A program made the translations under genes and the position numbers. A stretch of DNA of 64,000 nt from Durusdinium trenchii. Lineage: Eukaryota; Sar; Dinophyceae; Suessiales; Symbiodiniaceae. Of the stretch, positions 1 through 12,187 are shown in pieces; the stretch's first letter is position 1; every line of letters starts with the position of its first letter. Under the pieces are notes generated by a model that did no database searches, was not told the DNA's origin, and saw only the letters and a list, made by a program, of their open reading frames with translations. The stretch spans positions 163,460-227,459 of the forward strand of contig CAXAMN010028939.1 in assembly GCA_963970005.1 (NCBI GenBank). The letters are read 5' to 3'.

Positions 1-280
1 TGACAACCCTATCCCCCTAGAGTCCTACACCATGAGACAAGGGAAGGGGTGGGCGGTCATTTGTCACCCCGGAAAGCCTTGTATTCCTATAAATTAAAAC
101 GGTGTGATAATTGACCGTCCCATACCTGCCCCGAAAATCAGACTTGTTAATTCGACCCGCCGCTGACCTCAAGGAGTGTTTTGTAAGAAGGCTAACAAGC
201 GTAAACTTTTGTCTGCCTGAAGTATACATATATACACTGTATATAAATAAGCAAAGTTTACACATATATATATATATGTG

Positions 281-1042
281 TGTGTGTGTCACCACCTGTT
301 CCAAAGGCATTCCGTTCCACTTCCCGTCAGACTTTTTGCAATCTCTTTCATTCTACCGACTCTGGACGTTTCTATGTACAGTGTTAGAGGGCTGCCAAGG
401 TGAAGTCAGCAGGTTGGGAGGAGTTTGAAGGATGTGCACAGCCCTTAAGGTGCACGCGTCACATGAGTAGAGGCAGTCTTGAATAGTGGCTGTGCTCACT
501 TGTGTGGGTGGGTAGAAAACACCTGAAACGCAGGTCACGAGCCCAACACTCACGTCAGGCAAGGCAACGAAAGGTCCTTGCTGGCCACTGTGCGTCGTGG
601 AATGTCCTTGGAGTGGTGTCGAGCACGGGCGTGCCTGCACCTCGGTAAAGCTAGAAGTTGGTTAACGCCAGGTGGAAGGCTGAACTGAGGGGAAGGTTTG
701 CGTAGCCGGCCCACCACCGGGGACTTAGGATGCGGGGCTTTGCATCTGGGGATGGAAAGGAGCTTCCCCACAAAAGAATTTGCAAGTTGCCACAGCCGCG
801 GGGGAGCCACAAAGAAAGAAGCGACCCTGGCAAAGAAAGCGGAACTTCAGTCCAATTTTGACCACGCTGGAATTTTTAAGCTGTCACCTAGCCTATCAGG
901 AGTTGCAAAACATTGTTAAAACACCTTCAAATCTGCGGACCCATCACCTTTCCTTTTGCGTTTTTTTCAGTCAAGGTCTAATGCGTGTAAAGTGGGACTT
1001 CGTACTGATCCTAGCTCTTGCGAGCAACAATCTAAGTGTGTT
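281..1042 (+). repeat. Direct repeat R1, copy 1 of 2
   Basis: This stretch reappears almost base for base at 1761-2533, from the TGTGTGTGTCACCACCTGTT start to the GCGAGCAACA..CTAAGTGTG end. Differences are scattered substitutions and small indels, for example an extra five bases in the early GGCATTCC segment here and an extra GGATTTTGAA-type insertion in copy 2. A short third echo of the 3' end (CTCTTGCGAGCA..CTAAGTG) lies near 3046-3072. No protein-coding function is evident; open frames inside it are short. Confidence 0.9.
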
Positions 1043-1342
1043 TTCGCCACAGGGTCCCACTGACCCCATCGAGGGGCGCCGCATGTGCACAGACCCAGAT
1101 CCTGGGGGACCCACTCTGAATGCTTCGTTTGCAATCCTGAACTTCTCTTGATTCCCCTTGATCCGCGGTGCTGCATGATACCACTGATACTACGCCGCAG
1201 GGCTTACTGAGATCAACTCCAGTTTGGAATCTCACGCGTGTGCATATGACATTCATTCAGCTAGGTAATCAAGGCCGGGCACATACATGTATAGGTCGAT
1301 CATGTTCACTACCTTGCTTGGCCTGCCTTTCACCGGGACGCC

Positions 1343-1834
1343 ATGAACTACCAGTGGATCGCTCAGACTTCACCGATGACGAGTATCACGGCACCCTACG
1401 GACCTCTTGGCCAGGCTGTACCATTGACGGCTCCTCCGGCTCCTTATGGATCGATGCCAACAATGCCATTTCAAATCCCGCATATGAGCCACTCACCTCT
1501 TCAGTACACCTCGACTTTGACGCCTACCAGTTTACCACCTCAGCTGGGATCTATGCCTTCTACCCACCTTGTTCAGCTCCCACCTACGATCCAATCCATT
1601 CCCACATCAACTCAGTTGCATCCCTTTCAACAGCCCGACCCCACTCCAACTTTGGGTTTACCAGCCATGCTTATTACACCATCACCCCACTCACCCACCC
1701 TATTGAGCGTTCTCAGCCAACACCAGCCCACCATGGGAATGAGCGCCGGTCCCGGCCCACTGTGTGTGTCACCACCTGTTCCAAAGGCATTCCACTTCCC
1801 GTCAGACTTTTTGCAATCTCTTTCAGTCTACTGA
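1343..1834 (+). CDS. Pro/Ser/Thr-rich ORF between R1 copies, unassigned
   Basis: A 163-residue open frame begins with ATG at 1343 (MNYQWIAQTSPMTS) and is rich in Pro, Ser, Thr and Gln, with repeated APYG, SMP and PTPT-like patterns. It has no recognisable domain, signal peptide or membrane segment and would be disordered. The last ~25 residues run into repeat copy R2, so the natural 3' end is doubtful and a splice donor may lie before 1761. Low-complexity N-terminal regions of this kind occur in dinoflagellate retroelement gag proteins, which is the best guess, but chance openness of biased sequence cannot be excluded. Confidence 0.3.
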   Translation: MNYQWIAQTSPMTSITAPYGPLGQAVPLTAPPAPYGSMPTMPFQIPHMSHSPLQYTSTLTPTSLPPQLGSMPSTHLVQLPPTIQSIPTSTQLHPFQQPDPTPTLGLPAMLITPSPHSPTLLSVLSQHQPTMGMSAGPGPLCVSPPVPKAFHFPSDFLQSLSVY

Positions 1835-2533
1835 CTCTGGACGGTTCTATGTACAGTTTTAGAGGGCTGCCAAGGTGAAGTCAGCAGGTTGGGAGGAGTT
1901 TGAAGGATTTTGAAGGATGTGCACAGCCCTTAAGGTGCACGCGTCACATGAGTAGAGGCAATCTTGAATAGTGGCTGTGCTCACTTGTGTGGGTGGGTAG
2001 AGAACACCTGAAACGCAGGTCACGAGCCCAACACTCACGTCAGGCAAGGCAACGAAAGGTCCTTGCTGGCCACTGTGCATCGTGTAATGTCCTTGGAGTG
2101 GTGTCGAGCACGGGCGTGCCTGCACCTCGGTAAAGCTAGAAGTTGGTTAACGCCAGGTGGAAGGCTGAACTGAGGGGAAGGTTTGCGTAGCCGGCCCACC
2201 ACCGGGGACTTAGGATGCGGGGCTTTGCATCCGGGGATGGAAAAAGGAGCTTCCGCACAAAAGAATTTGCAAGTTGCCACAGCCGCGGGGGAGCCACAAA
2301 GAAAGAAGCGACCCTGGCAAAGAAAGCGGAACTTCAGTCCAATTTTGACCACGCTGGAATTTAAAGCTGTCACCTAGCCTATATATCAGGAGTTGCAAAA
2401 CATTGTTAAAACATCTTCAAACCTGCGGACCCATCACCTTTCCTTTTGCGCTTTTTTTCAGTCAAGGCCTAATGTGTGTAAAGTGGGACTTCGTACTGAT
2501 CCTAGCTCTTGCGAGCAACAGTCTAAGTGTGTG
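1761..2533 (+). repeat. Direct repeat R1, copy 2 of 2
   Basis: Second copy of the 281-1042 repeat in the same orientation, about 720 bases of unrelated sequence downstream of the first. The two copies are close to identical by eye, so the duplication is recent relative to the surrounding decayed sequence. Confidence 0.9.
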
Positions 2534-2830
2534 TTTGTGTGTCGAGTCCTGTCTCGAAGGACTCTCGGACACCACGAGTAACTCACTAACTGCCTTTCAT
2601 CCTAGCTTCTCTTGTAGCTTCTCGTGCTTTCCTTCCTTTCGTTCTCTCTTTCTAGGTCTTGTGTTCGTTTCTATAGGCTTGTTGGGTTGTAGAGCAGGCC
2701 TTTTTACACAGTGTGCGCCGATAACAGCTCATTGTGTGTGTAATGTCCTGTCTCTAAGGACCTCGGACACCACTAGAAACTCATTATATAACTACCTTTC
2801 ATCTTAGCTTCTCTTGTAGCATTTAATTGC
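2533..2830 (+). repeat. Tandem ~200 bp repeat at the end of R1 copy 2
   Basis: Two copies of a segment containing GTCCTGTCTC, then AAGGAC, CGGACACCAC, and ending CTACCTTTCATC / TAGCTTCTCTTGTAGC are present, at about 2545-2620 and 2740-2822. The segment between them carries pyrimidine-rich sequence. Nothing here looks coding. Confidence 0.6.
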
Positions 2831-5800
2831 AAGTTGTACAGTCTCAGCAGGGGGGCAGTGGACCACTATCACTCGCTGCCCAACGAAGACAGTGATGTAA
2901 ACAATGCTGTTTTTGCCGACCCTTTCGCCTTTCTGTTCCTCACAGGGCCATTTCTCAGGTATCAGGTCTCAGCGCTCTAGCCCGCCAATGCAGTATATAA
3001 CCAGACTTAAAGTGCTAGCATCACCAGACAATCACAATTGATTCAGCTCTTGCGAGCATCTATCTAAGTGCGCGCACAAAGCACAGAGGAGGGCCTCTTT
3101 TCCGCATGTGCTTTGGCGCGGCAGAATAATGTTTGCAGCACATGACAGATCCGCATCACCGGTCCAGAAGCTTGCAGCCTTGCAGGAAAGAAAAGGCTTC
3201 TAAAATGGGTCTCTAGAGTCCTTTCGGCAGTGAGCTGATCAGGTGGCGCAACTTAGAAGGTTTCATCAACGATCTTGTAGCCCAGTTGCCCGCCTTCACT
3301 CCCTCAATCAGTCAGAATTCGCCACCCCATTGTGCAAACTAGTGCTTGGTAGATCTTTGTGTGTGTGTGCTGGGTTTCGCCGGGCTCGGATCAAAACACC
3401 GCCACTGCCAAATGAACTGCAAACCTGCTACTATTAATGGTTAGACAACCTGATCAGGAATCAGGTCAGTCTTGTCGTACCTACTGTAGCTTTTCTGCCC
3501 GGGGTGTGTACACTGTTTGATGCAAATCACCCCATTACACTTCAAGATTACACTTCAAGGCCTGACACATCACCAAATCATCACTTGCCACATCACCACA
3601 ATTTACTGCAGGATGTCGCAACATCACACACGACAACGCCACATAACAAATCCTCTCGCGATCACCATATCACCAACCATCAAATTAAATTAGCATATTA
3701 CACATCAAGCAACGTCATCCTATAATATAAGCAAATCATTGGCGGCCCCTGCCGTGACGCAGATTGCCTGGTAAGGCCTAAGAAACTTCCAATGCAACGT
3801 CAAGCTGAGCACTGTCAGTCCCAATAGGCATTACCAGCAACTGAAAGCCGTAGGCCGCAGGTAAAAGGTTCTTTCTGCACCGGAGGAGCATCAAAACCCT
3901 GTCCTGTATCAATTGAAGAAGGTGACAAATGCAGCAATAGCTTACGGCTGCCTGCCAACTGCGTTTACAAAAAGCAGGAGCGGTTCAAAACGATTGGCAA
4001 CTCTTGTCGACTCTTGTGGCCAAACAAGATTAGGAAGAACCCATGGAAACAAATCAACAATTGCCTCAAATCGAGAGCGTAGAGCTGGCATTGCTACCGA
4101 CGCACCTGCTCATGATGATTGTAGTGGCTGGCCATGCTGCACTGCACCATTGACCCACTGCACCACAACCCACGCATTCAACGCGCCTGAAGCTCCAAGC
4201 TGGAGAATCACTGACTTGAAGAGAGCATTGGCAAAGCCATACGCCTTGCCACGGATATACAACTCTAAAAAATGCAAACTTGGCAGTCCAAGAGTGCACT
4301 GTCCTGTCTATTCAACGCGCTGGCTGCAATTCGCACAGAAGCATCAGCACCGTGAAGAGCAGAACACCCAGCCGGCCTTGCCAACAATCCAACGACTTGA
4401 AAGTCATTGGCGACTTGAGTACATACTGTAAGTTTCAGAGTGAGGCTGACATGAAACTGAGAAGTAAGCAGTGGAGGCAGTACATCTGGCAGCTGTGGCG
4501 GTTGCTTGGATGCTGGCGTCCTAGACTACACAACAACTTCGACCATGCTCGGCTATGCTCTGAAATTGGCAAAGAAAAATCACCAGCCTCTCAAGTGGTC
4601 TGACCGATCCTTGAGTTGAAGAGCCCCACAAGAAATGCGCGGTTCTTTATGCGACAAATTATAAATATAAGATACTATAAGTGCGTGCGTGGGAAAGGAA
4701 GCGACGTATGAGCCAGTAAAAACATCAGCACCTTATCATGTCAGTGCACCATGTCCATTGTTCAGCCATGTTCAGCCTACGCACCACCACCTCAAGTTGG
4801 CCAAAACACCTCAAACAATTGTGCAGGTGCATTTGTTTCACGTCAGTGTAAGGGATATTGGCGGGGCTGTGCATGAACCGTCTCACACTGGCCGACCAGC
4901 AATGGGCAGGGATGGCTGATGGCTGTGCATGAAACTGGGCGATTCCACCACCGAGCATGAACCTAACAGCATCTTCGGGGAAAAAGAGCTCGGAATTGGA
5001 TTGGGATTTGATTGTGCTTCTTGATTGGTGGGGTGAACGACTGGGTGAACGGTATATATAAATGAAATGATCTAACGGAAATGAAAGGAACACGAAAAAT
5101 ACACTTGAGGAAGATGTGAGATGCAGCTAGAACACAAAAGGAAAATGGACGGGTGCAAATCTGAATGTCACATTTTTGACCCAGTGCGTTGTTCACGTTT
5201 ATGCTTTGGGCATTTGGGCTGCTCAAGGCACACTTTGCAAGGAAAAGAAAGAGCGCTTGTCATCTAGAAGTGTACCAAAGTTTGTATGGCCTAATTATAA
5301 GGTAAGGTCTGACATTCAAGATCCATCTAATTTGGGTGTTGTATCTTCGCATGGTGGCGGAGCCGCTACGGGCGGCCTAGGACCTTGGCAATGATCTTCC
5401 ACTGGAACACTTGTCTAGGACCTTCTTCACTTTACCCCTTGTGTATACATTTTTTGTGTCACGGCCACTGGAGATGATTCTTGGGACTCAATCCCTGGAG
5501 AAACCTATATAATATACTGTAATCGTTGTTTGCTGGCATGTCAGTTGCTGAAGATCAACGCCTTTCTGACAGCCACAGAAGCTTTCAGGCAACTGGGCAC
5601 GGTCAGAGCTCCTATCAAAAAGGACAAAACGATGGAAGTGACCTAAGTTCTAGACCAAAACAGTTCGAAGTTCGAAAAACAGAGTGGATCCTCCTCCGGT
5701 TGACTTACCTTCCTTTTTTGGAGCCAATTAGCCTGAATGATGAACAAAAATGCAGCAGCAGAATCAAATCCTTTTTGAGCCTGGTGCAACAATCAACAAT

Positions 5801-8147
5801 CTCAAGCTTTTTCAAATCCAGTTTCACAAAACAATGCTGGAACAGCATCTACTTTGCCAGGAACAGTCCATCGACGCAGCAAAACCCTGTTCAGCCGCAG
5901 TCGATTTCGTCAGACTTCGTTGAACCGTTCACCTAGTGACAAGTTGATGACAACCATTCCTACCATAGATGTTTCGAAGTGGAACACAGGATTTTGTTTT
6001 CACAAATAATTACTTGGAAGACGTTGTGAGTTGGCTTAGGCTTATATAGTTTGACCGACCCCAACAACCACGAAGAAGTCAAAGAGGAGTTATCGTCGGC
6101 CATTGTTGCAGCAATTCGGGGATGAATCAAGATCAAGTGTTGCGCTCTCAAAGGCGCTTCCATGTGATCATACAATCAGGAACTGCTTCCTGTTGGGAAA
6201 TTGCAGTGTCCATGACATTCTTTTGCAAGATGCGGACCTTTATATATATCCTTTACCAGCTGTTGGTTCGTTGTTTGACGGGCGATGCAAAGCGCATGTC
6301 CAGCTGAACACCCTGAGACTTGAAACGTGCCTGTGGTGCGTTCTATGAGAAAACCGTTCTCAAAAGCCAGCACTTTGATGTTTCCAAACAACCTCTGGCT
6401 TTGAATGAGTATCAAGCCGGTTCAAGGAAGGGCGCTCAGCCAGATTCCGATGTAATTTGGATTCGGTGCGGAAAACGGAAAACGGGGACATATCACTAAG
6501 GATTGCAGAACCCATCTCCCACATGGTCAGGAAACGGGAAAGGTGAAAGTGTTCCGAAGGAAAATACAAAAACATACGATGGACACTACCGATCTCTGAA
6601 GATAGTCGAAGGATGTCGAAGGCGTGATTTTTCATCTGACACCTAAAGGCTCTCTTACCGATTGTAAAGGAAGGGGGGAATGATGGGGAATGGGAAAGAC
6701 CCAGGAAAAACGCGCAGCTGAGTGTTTTGAACATGAAGTTCAACCTGATGAGACTTGGTCTGAGATTGATCCGATGGAGCTCGTTGAGGAAGAGTCGAAG
6801 TCGTGTTTGCGTGTGTGACTGCCCAAGAATCCCCGAAGATCAATGCGTGAGGGTCTGAATCACTGACACTCATCCAGCAGTGCAGCCACTTGAGCTGCAT
6901 CTTTTGATCCCACAGTGCCATCAGGAAACAATGATCAGTCGAAACTTATCAGTCGCTTGGATAAGAAAGAACCTAATTCTCATTTACGATGGCGGATGTT
7001 GGTTGGTGCAAGTCGATCAGTCATCAGCAAACCATTTTAATCTTGCACCGTCCTGCTGGGATGACTCACTGACGTTCAGCAGGTGGCGAAGAAATGGTGA
7101 TAACTATGGTGGTAACCACTGAGGTGATTGTAGAAGTTCGTTTTTGGGTTCGGAATGGGCCACATGGACGTTCATCGAAACAGCCCTTCGACGAACTCAT
7201 CGGAAGTTCAGCACAACATTATGTCAATGCCCCAGGCCTGCAAACAGGATCAAACACGGCAATGCGAGATGACCGAAGAAGGTTGTTTTGGGCTCATACG
7301 GTGGTTTTCAAGAACTGTGTGACTGTGTCTCTATGATTCTCTATGAGGCTTCAAAAATGCTCGGACCGGTGTTCTTCCCGTCAAAACACACTCGGCAGCA
7401 AGCTTGCACCGTGTCTCCATCAAAACCCCGTCATGGGCCCTGCAACCTGCAGGCGTACCCGCTTGGCAGCGTGGAGGCCAACAAGCGGCCAGAACTGTGT
7501 CTCTATGTAACTTCAAGACGTCAAAACCCCTCAGCAGCGTGGAGCCCTGCAGGCCGCCAGAACTGTCTCCAGAACTGTTTCTCTCTGGGGCTTCACAGTT
7601 GTCGCGTGGCATGGTCAACCCCCCTCAAAACCATGCGCGGCCAGGTTGAATCCCTCAGGCTTCCTCAGCAGCGTGGAGCGCTGCAAGCTGCCAAACTTCA
7701 ACTGGCACCACGCTCTTCACCGTTAGAAACACCCTCGGCAGCATGGAGCCGCCAAAGCAGGGGGTCGGCGGCATCAGGGCGCCAGCCCATGGGGCAGGGG
7801 GCTGGGCCTGGTTAGTCCACCGCACCCCCGCCGCCGTAGGCGGCTGCCTGCAAGGGTACCGCGCTGCGGGGTAGCACAGGGAATCCTGCAGGGCCACTGA
7901 GGTCTAGAGGCCAGGGCGAAAACGGAGAGGCTAGAAAACCTCGCTTGGCCCTAGCGTCGACACGCATGTGGCAAAAATATCTAAAATGCGGCACTTTTGG
8001 CTTTTGCTTGGTAGACGAAGATGTTCTTTTAGTTTGCTTTTTGTCCGTGACGTGCTCGTAAGGGCTCCCCCTTCCTTGAAGATGGCCTCAAGGCGCGAGA
8101 TATGCTGCGCATGTTGCCTGGCATTATTGACATGTTCTGCTTCTGGG
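2831..8147. other. Gene-poor stretch, no gene recognised
   Basis: Open frames here (for example 3913-4431 and 5526-5936, plus strand) are modest, lack any motif I recognise and show no paired splice signals that link them. CATCACCA-type simple sequence sits at 3560-3680. An acidic frame around 6745-6810 on the plus strand could be a relic of an exon but stops quickly. Imperfect, Gln/Ala/Pro-coding repeats of a CAGCAGCGTGGAGC / CCGCCAGAACTG type lie at 7390-7760. Confidence 0.5.
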
Positions 8148-8148
8148 A

Positions 8149-8178
8149 ACCACCACCACCACCACCACCACCACCACA
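8149..8178 (+). repeat. (ACC)n microsatellite
   Basis: An uninterrupted run of CAC/ACC triplets passes into CAACAAC-rich sequence up to about 8245. It creates a poly-His open frame on the plus strand (7968-8342) and a Gly/Cys- or Trp-rich one on the minus strand. Both are products of the repeat and should not be called genes. Confidence 0.95.
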
Positions 8179-8794
8179 CCCACCACAACGACAACACCAA
8201 CAACAACCAAAGCAACCTCCTCCACGACCACCGCCACTACAATAGAGATCTCCATTCAGCCAGGTTTGGCAAGAAAATAAACTCATTGTTTTCTGATTGT
8301 TTTCTGAATCTTTCTCTGCTGGAATTTCTGATGTTTTTCTGATGTCGAATTTTGATCTGATTTTTTTTTTATGTTTTTTCTCTGAATCTCTTTCTTCCTT
8401 TTTGTTTTTCCTTTTTCCTCCTCTTGCTACCAGCTACCAACTGGCTGGACCTTTTTGAGGGGAAACGTGTACTTTTCCTTCTTCAGGAAAAGCATCAGTC
8501 CATAGAAGGAAAGCATTTGTTGATTGAAGATGTTTTTTTCATTGTCATTGAGTTTCAGAAAGCAGCTGGCCCGTTGCTTCTGGTCCAGCGGACTTGGGAC
8601 AGTGTAGTGACGTGTTGAGCTTTCAGCAAGAGCAAACCAGGAAAAACAAAATTATATACTTACCCTGTCAGATTCATCAAATCAACCATATATCTAAAGC
8701 AGGTTGGCAAGGGGTTGGTCCATGAATTTTCAATAATTCAGCCTGTGGCAAACACAGGTTTCCTGCCAAGCCATGCCGTGGAAGAATCAGGTAG

Positions 8795-9010
8795 ACAAGA
8801 TCTGCGCGTCGCAAGACAGCTCTGATAGCCTTGTCGAGATTGCGTGCGCTTTGGTCACCACCTCTGATAGAGATGGAGCAACCTGTTTGGTGGGCACAAG
8901 CTATCCGGGAACACACTGTTGCTTTAGGCATTTCTATTCCAAAACGCAAGCGCCCCATCACACTGGTGTCCTCATGTTCAGGGGCATTGTCAGAAGCTGC
9001 AGCCTACCAG
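8795..9010 (+). CDS. C5-cytosine methyltransferase-like gene, exon with motif I
   Basis: The plus-strand frame is open from just after a TAG at about 8791 and ends in the segment RPITLVSSCSGALSEAAAYQ, which resembles motif I of C5-DNA methyltransferases (the S-adenosylmethionine-binding LFSGxGGxxxA loop). At 9011 the reading frame meets GC (TACCAG|GCGCAT). Splicing from there to the AG at 9960-9961 joins codons in phase 0 and gives AAYQ|ALGINFTCISASEP, a natural motif I to motif II passage. The 5' end of the exon and any upstream exons are not resolved; MEQPVWWAQAIREH lies in the middle of it. The match is weak in absolute terms but the two neighbouring exons support it. Confidence 0.55.
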
Positions 9011-9225
9011 GCGCATGGCATCTTTTTAGTAGTTAACTAAAGAAAGCACACCCGCAGCAGCACTGATTGACAGCGTTTTCTCCAGCATACGGCATGGCAT
9101 ATGGTGTACCATAGAGAAATGGACAATACAAACATTGTCTCTTTAGTGTCTTTAGTTGTTATAGTTGTTCATCCTTTCTCTCCGCTTGCAATCTGCAGAC
9201 TGTATACAGACTTTCTTTTGATCTC

Positions 9226-9248
9226 TCTACTCTACTCTACTCTACTCT
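9226..9248 (+). repeat. (TCTAC)n microsatellite
   Basis: About five TCTAC units in a row, located inside the proposed long intron between methyltransferase-like exons. CA-rich simple sequence (ACACACA / CACACG) follows at 9385-9425. Confidence 0.9.
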
Positions 9249-9961
9249 GGACTTTGGACTCCTGCTGTTTCTACTGCGTAGTGTTTACTGTGCGACTTTG
9301 CAGAGTGCTCTTTGAATTGCCGCGACCAACCAACAAAACCCACTGCACAAAACCCAACCAGAACACGTCATGCGTGCAAGCACGCGCACACAAACACACA
9401 TACACACACGTACACACCACACGCACAGTAAGACATGCCATATGCCATACACAAGACGCGCAAAAGAAGTTTGGTCTAGGAGCTGCCGCTGGTCATTCCC
9501 TGAAGACTAGCATGCACAAACGTGTATGTATGTTGAGCGTTCCACAAAATTGTCGGCGAGTGAACCGTAGGTGTGAGGTAGAGTAGGGCTTCACGCCTGC
9601 GGAAGTGAAAGGGGGTTATGGATATCGGCCAAAAGAAGAGAATGCTGAGGACAACCCAGCTTTGTCATGCATACTGGCATTGCCATTCTTGGCTGATACA
9701 CGGGCTCTCACATACATGTTGTATGCATGTTCACGTGTAAGAAGCGGGCGCGTACCACGCGTAGGTATGTGTATAGCATACAGTTGTTTAAAGTTTAATG
9801 CTGCTGCTATTGACGTCAATGCAAGCCATTCAAAACTGTGGCTAGGTAGGTAGACGATGGAAGTTGTGAAGGGGGTCGAGTCAAAGCATATGCCATAGCC
9901 ATAGCCACAACGGTAGCGGATGATAGTGATAGTGTGTTTCTTCTTTTGCCAAGTATTGCAG

Positions 9962-10384
9962 GCTTTGGGAATCAACTTCACATGCATTTCGGCCAGTGAA
10001 CCAGTGGATGACTATCGAAAGTACCAGCGAGCAAACTGTCATCGACTTGTGCACCAACATGAGGACATGGATTCTCAGCTTGCGGGGTTGCCGTGCAAGA
10101 TGCACCCCTCAAACTTGCTTTGTGAAGTGGACATGTTTCCAGACAGCTTTGTGGTAGGTGCACCCTGCAACCCTTTCAGCAGACAATCTCACAAACGTTT
10201 TCGGGAGAACTCAGTGATGGATCATCAGTTCACGGATCTGACACTGAAGAGAGTGTTAGATTGCATGCAAGAATGGCACCCGGTTACTGCAACCATGGAG
10301 ACCACCGATGGTTTCCTGCTTCCTCTGCACTCGGGAGCCAAGACAACGCCTTACATGTTGCTCCTTACACGCACTAGTGACTAG
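9962..10384 (+). CDS. C5-cytosine methyltransferase-like gene, exon with PC motif
   Basis: The exon starts after TATTGCAG at 9961. It encodes a motif II/III-like stretch (ISASEPVDDYRKYQRANC) and then VVGAPCNPFSRQ at about 10151-10186, which matches motif IV (PCxPFS) carrying the catalytic cysteine of C5-DNA methyltransferases. About 40 residues on, METTDGF stands where motif VI (ENVxG) is expected, so the Glu is kept but Asn and Val are not. A GT donor at 10311 would cut within this motif; the frame closes at 10384. The family methylates cytosine in DNA, and dinoflagellates have many divergent copies, some reported in retrotransposons. Activity of this copy is uncertain because motif VI is altered. 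Confidence 0.6.
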   Translation, partial: ALGINFTCISASEPVDDYRKYQRANCHRLVHQHEDMDSQLAGLPCKMHPSNLLCEVDMFPDSFVVGAPCNPFSRQSHKRFRENSVMDHQFTDLTLKRVLDCMQEWHPVTATMETTDGFLLPLHSGAKTTPYMLLLTRTSD

Positions 10385-10613
10385 TCACTAGCTTCACTAG
10401 TTATAGTCATGGTCATGGCTGCTTGATAGCGCAGAGTTCGAGGCACAGGTTGCAGAGGTTTGCTTGCCACGGACTGTTTAGGTTTAGGTAGTAGAGTCGT
10501 AGGTAGAGTACAAGTATAAGATTGCGGTCACTCACTATTACTACTGCTACTACCACTAATACTATGTTACTATTTCTGTGCTCATGTGGGAAACCGGGCC
10601 TAGGTTTCAGCAG

Positions 10614-10705
10614 GAAATGAGTCAGCGCTCTTTCAAATATGGCGGATATCGGACGGTCACCGTTAAGCTGGACATGAAGTGCTGGATGAACATCGCTCGC
10701 AGCAG
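10614..10705 (+). CDS. Small exon, probable methyltransferase motif VIII region
   Basis: This short open segment is bounded by TTTCAGCAG before and AG|GTCTTG after. It encodes EMSQRSFKYGGYRTVTVKL, then DMKCWMNIARSR. The pattern of a short beta strand followed by a tryptophan and an R-x-R pair recalls the motif VIII area of C5 methyltransferases. The junction with the previous exon is not phase-resolved. The donor is phase 2, and a phase-compatible acceptor exists at 11090-11091, so a link to the 11.1 kb exon is possible. Inference only. Confidence 0.4.
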
Positions 10706-11080
10706 GTCTTGCCTTCTGGTTTACTTCTTTTACTTCTTGTGTGTTCCTTGCGTTCTTTGACAGCGCATTGAGTCATTGAGCATGTCCATTGTCATAAACT
10801 CTGACCAATTGCTTTTGCGGTCGCATAGTCACAATCAGTCATATGCACTACTTACTTCAGCAAAGGGCAATTTGTTTGTGCAGCTGTCAAACGTGTGTTG
10901 GATGAATCTTGCTGCCTTTTTGCACAAGAGTGGGACTATCAAAAGACACTAATCCAAGAGCGCCCACTAAATGAAGGAGAGTATTAAACTTTTACCACTG
11001 GCGACCAGGCCATGCAGGTATATGAAAACAATATGAAAACAATACCCCTTTTGGAGGTACCCAAGTTTTACTAGACTTAG

Positions 11081-11950
11081 ACTTCCCCAAGCCAGACCTT
11101 TCTGCAAATCAATCTGAATTGCGGCATGGCGGAATCATGTGATGCCGCGGGTAGACCGGGTAGACGGCTGCCGCTTGGATTTCTTAGAGACTTCCAACAA
11201 AGGGCTGGACGACCATGGGGGTCGAATCTTGTGGCTGCTGATGTCAAAAGGCAGCAGAGTCTGCTTGACAAGGAGTGGGACAAGGAAACACTTGCCCCTT
11301 CCACATCTCAAGAAGCATCACAGCTACAGTCTAGGGAGGAAGAAAGCCAGAGGCAGCGGCAAGCAAATCATTTAGCACGCCTGATGGAATTTGCGCAAAA
11401 TGCTGTTCAAAGAAGGTTGATGCGATGCATCTTTCAGCAACGTTTGGAAACACCAGACCTAACACAGCCTAATCCAGCAGAGAGGCTAGTGGGTGCTGTC
11501 AAGCATATTTCCAGCAAACTTGTGCTGGCAGAACGGGCTGGGCTGTCAGGAACGAATGCTGACAGAAAGCTCAAACAAGTAGCCTCTGCAATTCTGGAAG
11601 CTTCATCGATGCTTTTTTCTTCCCTTTTCAAGCGAGTGCAGAATATGATTGACTCCGGTTTTGAGGCATGCCTCATTGGCCGCTCCAGAAAGTATGATGA
11701 GTCTCCATTTCGTTTGCGGGTTTCAGAAAGTGGAGAGGTGCACAGTCGCTGGTCTGCCTCATCAGCCGCCCCGTCAATTGCCACGCTGGAGTCAACATTT
11801 CACAGAGTGTTTGTACTGCTGCGTTGCCCCAAGAAAGATGGTTGTGGTGGCTACAACTACCAGTATGTGCATGGCCAGTGCCCCCAGCGCATGCACGTCA
11901 TCAAAAGCACGGCTGCTGTCAATATCAAGAAAACTCAGGACTTGTGCCTG
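11081..11950 (+). CDS. Long unknown gene, exon 1 (may be internal)
   Basis: The frame is open from the ACTTAG acceptor-like site at 11080 (ATG at 11126) through QDLCLATRKSGR, with the stop at 11972. The protein is hydrophilic, with an Arg/Gln/Glu-rich helical stretch (residues ~55-95 from the ATG), helices around EASSMLFSSLFKRVQ, and a KYDESPFRLRV segment similar in pattern to an unnamed protein family widely repeated in dinoflagellates (from memory). The obvious GTAAGT at 11971 is phase 2 and does not fit the next exon. A GC donor at 11951 or a GA donor at 11939 would be in phase, so the 3' boundary given is a choice. No enzymatic motif is seen. Whether 11126 is the true start or the exon continues the methyltransferase-like gene is open. 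Confidence 0.6.
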
Positions 11951-12187
11951 GCAACAAGAAAATCTGGAAGGTAAGTACTACCAGCTACGGCTGGCAACAA
12001 GAAATGCACGTATATATATAACATATAATGAAATAGTAAATAGTGTTCTGCCTGATTTTTTTTTGCCTCTGGTTTGATTTCTGAATTTTGCCGAGCAAGC
12101 TGTTTGACGCATTCTGGCACTTCTTTGAAGCTCGGCTTTCTTGCTGGGAAGAACTCGTATCTAAACAACCTCTTGTTGTTTCTCCAG

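Noticed and set aside
7968..8342. Poly-His ORF and its Gly/Trp-rich antisense ORFs
   Set aside because: They are translations of an (ACC)n microsatellite.
11971..12187. GTAAGT donor at 11971 paired with the CAG acceptor at 12187
   Set aside because: The splice sites look perfect, but the joined frame is out of phase and stops at once; a GC or GA donor a few codons upstream fits instead.
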